Source: JABDKJ01 sp964609215 (GTDB taxonomy: Bacteria > Bacteroidota > Bacteroidia > Flavobacteriales_D > JABDKJ01). Taken from it: a stretch of 64,000 nucleotides of DNA. Every line of letters begins with the position of its first letter. Position 1 is the stretch's first letter. Of the stretch, positions 62,056 to 64,000 are shown piece after piece. The DNA is taken from positions 108,508-172,507 of the forward strand of contig CAZSQZ010000008.1 in assembly GCA_964609215.1 (NCBI GenBank), in the 5' to 3' direction. The notes below the pieces were generated by a model. That model made no database searches and was not told the DNA's origin. It worked only from the letters and a program-made list of their open reading frames with translations. The position numbers were made by a program, and so were the translations under genes.

Positions 62056-64000
62056 ATGAAAAAGATTTTATCCTTTATTTTTATTCTAAGCATGACCACT
62101 TTGGTTGCGCAAAAATACGAGACCTTATCCCCGGGAGAATATGGGAAGGTTTCTAGTGTTAAATATGTTCCAAGTATTGCATCGCAAATTGCGGACGGAA
62201 CTTTTATTCCCTTCAATAATTTACCTGAAGCTAAAGAGGTGAATCTAAAAATGAAAGCAGCCAATAAGGTTGTTCCTGGAAAGGGGCTTCCTAAAGGAGA
62301 TGATCCATTGGTTCAAGCTCAAAAATCAATTGCTCGTGCTCAGGGTAGAATGCCCGATTTGGTATTTGAAGCTGATCAAAATTCAAACGTTACACCAACA
62401 GACCCTACAGGAGCAGTTGGTCCTAACCATTATGTAGCTGGTTGGAATGTTGGATTTAGAATTTTTGATAAAGAAGGAAACCCTCTAATGCCAGAAGCTT
62501 CTCTTGGAACTATTCTTACTGGTAACACTACTGGTGACCCAATTTTCCTTTATGATCATGAAGCGGATAGATTTATTATAACAGAGTTTGATGCAAATCC
62601 TAATGGTTTTGAAATTGCGGTATGTGAAGGATCGGATCCTGTAAATGATGGATGGTATGTTTATTTGAACCAATTTACTACAGGGTCATTCCCAGATTAT
62701 ACCAAATTTTCAATTTGGCATGATGGCTATTACGTAACTGCCAATATTGGTAATAACAATAGAGTATTTGCTGTAGAAAGAGAGCAAATGCTTCAAGGTT
62801 TGGATGCACAATTTGTAGCTTTTCCTTTACCGGGAATTCAAACTAGTGGTTTTTATAGTCCACACGGTTTAAACTGGACGGCTGGTGATGGTCCTGAAGG
62901 TGACCATACTATTGTTTACATGCAGGATGATGCTTGGGCAGGGGTTGCTAATGATCATTTAAAACTTTGGAATATTCGTTTGGATTGGGGAAGTGTTGCC
63001 AACAGTGTCATTGAAGGCCCGGTAGAAATTCCAACTGCTCCCTTTACCTCTGTTTTTGACGGTGGAAGCTTTGCGAATTTGGAACAACCAGCTGGTCCAG
63101 ATGTCGATGCGCTTCAAGCAACAATAATGAATCAAGCACAATGGAGAAAATTCCCTGGATATAATTCCGCTATCTTCAATTTCGTTGTAGATACAGAAGG
63201 TGGAGCTGATGAATTAGCCGGTGTAAGATGGTATGAATTAAGACAAACATCGGAAGGTGAGCCTTGGGAAATTTATCAAGAAGGAACTTATGTTAGTCCT
63301 GTTCCTGGTAAACATGCTTGTCAGGCAAGTATGGCTATGGATGATTTTGGAAATATTGGTATGGCTTATGGTTCTGTAAGTACGGACCAAAGCATTCACA
63401 TTAATTATACTGGACGAATGGCTGGAGATCCTTTAAATGTAATGACGGTAGATGAAACACTCATCGCTCAGGGATCTGCAAATAATCCAAGTTTAAGATG
63501 GGCCGATTATTCTCACCTATCATTGGATCCTGCAGATGGTAAAACATTTTGGCATATTCACGAGTATTTCAACCCTGGAAGAAATGATGTTGTTGGGGCA
63601 TTCTCTCTTGCTCCTGCTTTAGCAAATGATATGGGACCACTATCTGTTGATGCTCCTGTAGATGGTATTTTAACAGCTGCTGAACCTGTTACTATCACTA
63701 TAAGAAACTTCGGAATTGATGAACAGTCTAATATTCCTGTTAGTTACAAAATTGATAATGGTGCTTGGGTTAATGAAATATTCCCTGGACCTATTGCAAG
63801 TGCTGAAAATGCTCCATACACTTTTACAGTTCCTGGAGATTTTTCTACTGAAGGTCAAACCTATACTATAACTGCAGCTGTTGCTTTGGGTACAGATGAA
63901 AATGCTTTGAACGATACTATTGATTTTCAAGTCACTCATTTACTCCCTAACGATATTGGAGTTGCGGCTATTAATGCTCCTGTAACTGCAGATAACTTAG
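62056..64000 (+). CDS. Secreted protein with propeller-like and CARDB-like parts (3' partial)
   Basis: The frame starting at ATG 62056 is open for 648 codons to the end of the window, so the gene continues beyond. A signal peptide (MKKILSFIFILSMTTLVAQK) is followed by a conserved region (FEADQNSNVTPTDPTGAVGP, HYVAGWNVGFRIFD, GDPIFLYDHEADRFIITEF, FPDYTKFSIWHDGYYVT). From about 63615 it has CARDB/Ig-like repeats (VTITIRNFGIDEQSNIPVSY). T9SS sorting is likely by resemblance, but the C-terminus is not in view. Confidence 0.85.
   Translation, partial: MKKILSFIFILSMTTLVAQKYETLSPGEYGKVSSVKYVPSIASQIADGTFIPFNNLPEAKEVNLKMKAANKVVPGKGLPKGDDPLVQAQKSIARAQGRMPDLVFEADQNSNVTPTDPTGAVGPNHYVAGWNVGFRIFDKEGNPLMPEASLGTILTGNTTGDPIFLYDHEADRFIITEFDANPNGFEIAVCEGSDPVNDGWYVYLNQFTTGSFPDYTKFSIWHDGYYVTANIGNNNRVFAVEREQMLQGLDAQFVAFPLPGIQTSGFYSPHGLNWTAGDGPEGDHTIVYMQDDAWAGVANDHLKLWNIRLDWGSVANSVIEGPVEIPTAPFTSVFDGGSFANLEQPAGPDVDALQATIMNQAQWRKFPGYNSAIFNFVVDTEGGADELAGVRWYELRQTSEGEPWEIYQEGTYVSPVPGKHACQASMAMDDFGNIGMAYGSVSTDQSIHINYTGRMAGDPLNVMTVDETLIAQGSANNPSLRWADYSHLSLDPADGKTFWHIHEYFNPGRNDVVGAFSLAPALANDMGPLSVDAPVDGILTAAEPVTITIRNFGIDEQSNIPVSYKIDNGAWVNEIFPGPIASAENAPYTFTVPGDFSTEGQTYTITAAVALGTDENALNDTIDFQVTHLLPNDIGVAAINAPVTADNL

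Overview
The window is a low-GC, gene-dense stretch of a chromosome from a member of the Bacteroidota, most likely a marine or aquatic flavobacterium-like organism. The main evidence is a set of large secreted proteins ending in type IX secretion (T9SS) sorting domains, both type A (Por secretion tail) and type B (gliding-motility-associated, CHU_C-like). Supporting evidence is the TAnnTTTG -7 promoter elements typical of the phylum, starts without Shine-Dalgarno sites, and the order dnaA, low-molecular-weight phosphatase, tetrapyrrole-methylase-fold methyltransferase. No rRNA, tRNA, CRISPR array, prophage or insertion sequence was seen.

Layout. 1-2352 is the 3' end of a T9SS surface protein. 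2362-6762 is housekeeping: ruvX, def and a TPR lipoprotein on the minus strand, diverging from dapD, a TsaC-like protein and a CCA-adding enzyme. 6922-10015 is an accessory cluster of five small unrecognised or poorly characterised envelope proteins. 10068-14305 holds a metal-dependent hydrolase, an FkbM methyltransferase, a pRiA4b ORF-3-like protein, miaA and a PMP3-like membrane protein. 14341-17347 is a vitamin B12 uptake unit on the minus strand: cobalamin riboswitch, BtuB-like receptor and a translationally coupled T9SS-exported DUF4465 protein. 17417-27715 holds ywbE, a LamG surface protein, a 1949-residue alpha-2-macroglobulin-like protein with an intact thioester motif, and a SulP anion transporter. 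27899-34332 carries a DMT transporter, yigZ, a thioesterase, a split 5'-nucleotidase, dnaA, a tyrosine phosphatase and an RsmI-like methyltransferase. 34316-38737 holds an FKBP lipoprotein, a membrane-anchored protein with a sorting-domain-like fold, a large membrane protein, a DUF4230 protein and a YpfJ-type zinc protease.

38864-47843 is dominated by three large T9SS proteins: a BNR-repeat protein, a type B repeat adhesin and a type A PKD/GEVED/CUB protein, the last two coupled by a one-base overlap. 48043-50361 has a SiaB-like kinase, DUF2141, a zinc ribbon and DUF1835. 50462-54313 is an operon of a lone RnfD/NqrB-like membrane protein followed by two tandem DUF2330 paralogues. 54429-64000 contains a stand-alone Smr protein, a lectin-like type B T9SS protein, a DUF3810 putative metalloprotease, a prolyl oligopeptidase, an LEA-like repeat protein, a beta-CASP metallo-hydrolase and the start of another secreted protein that runs off the window.

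The genes are packed closely: neighbours in operons often share ATGA or TAATG overlaps, and five convergent gene pairs overlap at their stop codons. The observations most worth following are the riboswitch-controlled T9SS route for B12 capture, the 6.9-10 kb cluster (an internal signal peptide in one protein and a leader-peptide-like N-terminus in the next), the RnfD-like/DUF2330 operon, the alpha-2-macroglobulin hybrid and the free-standing sorting-domain-like protein on a membrane anchor.
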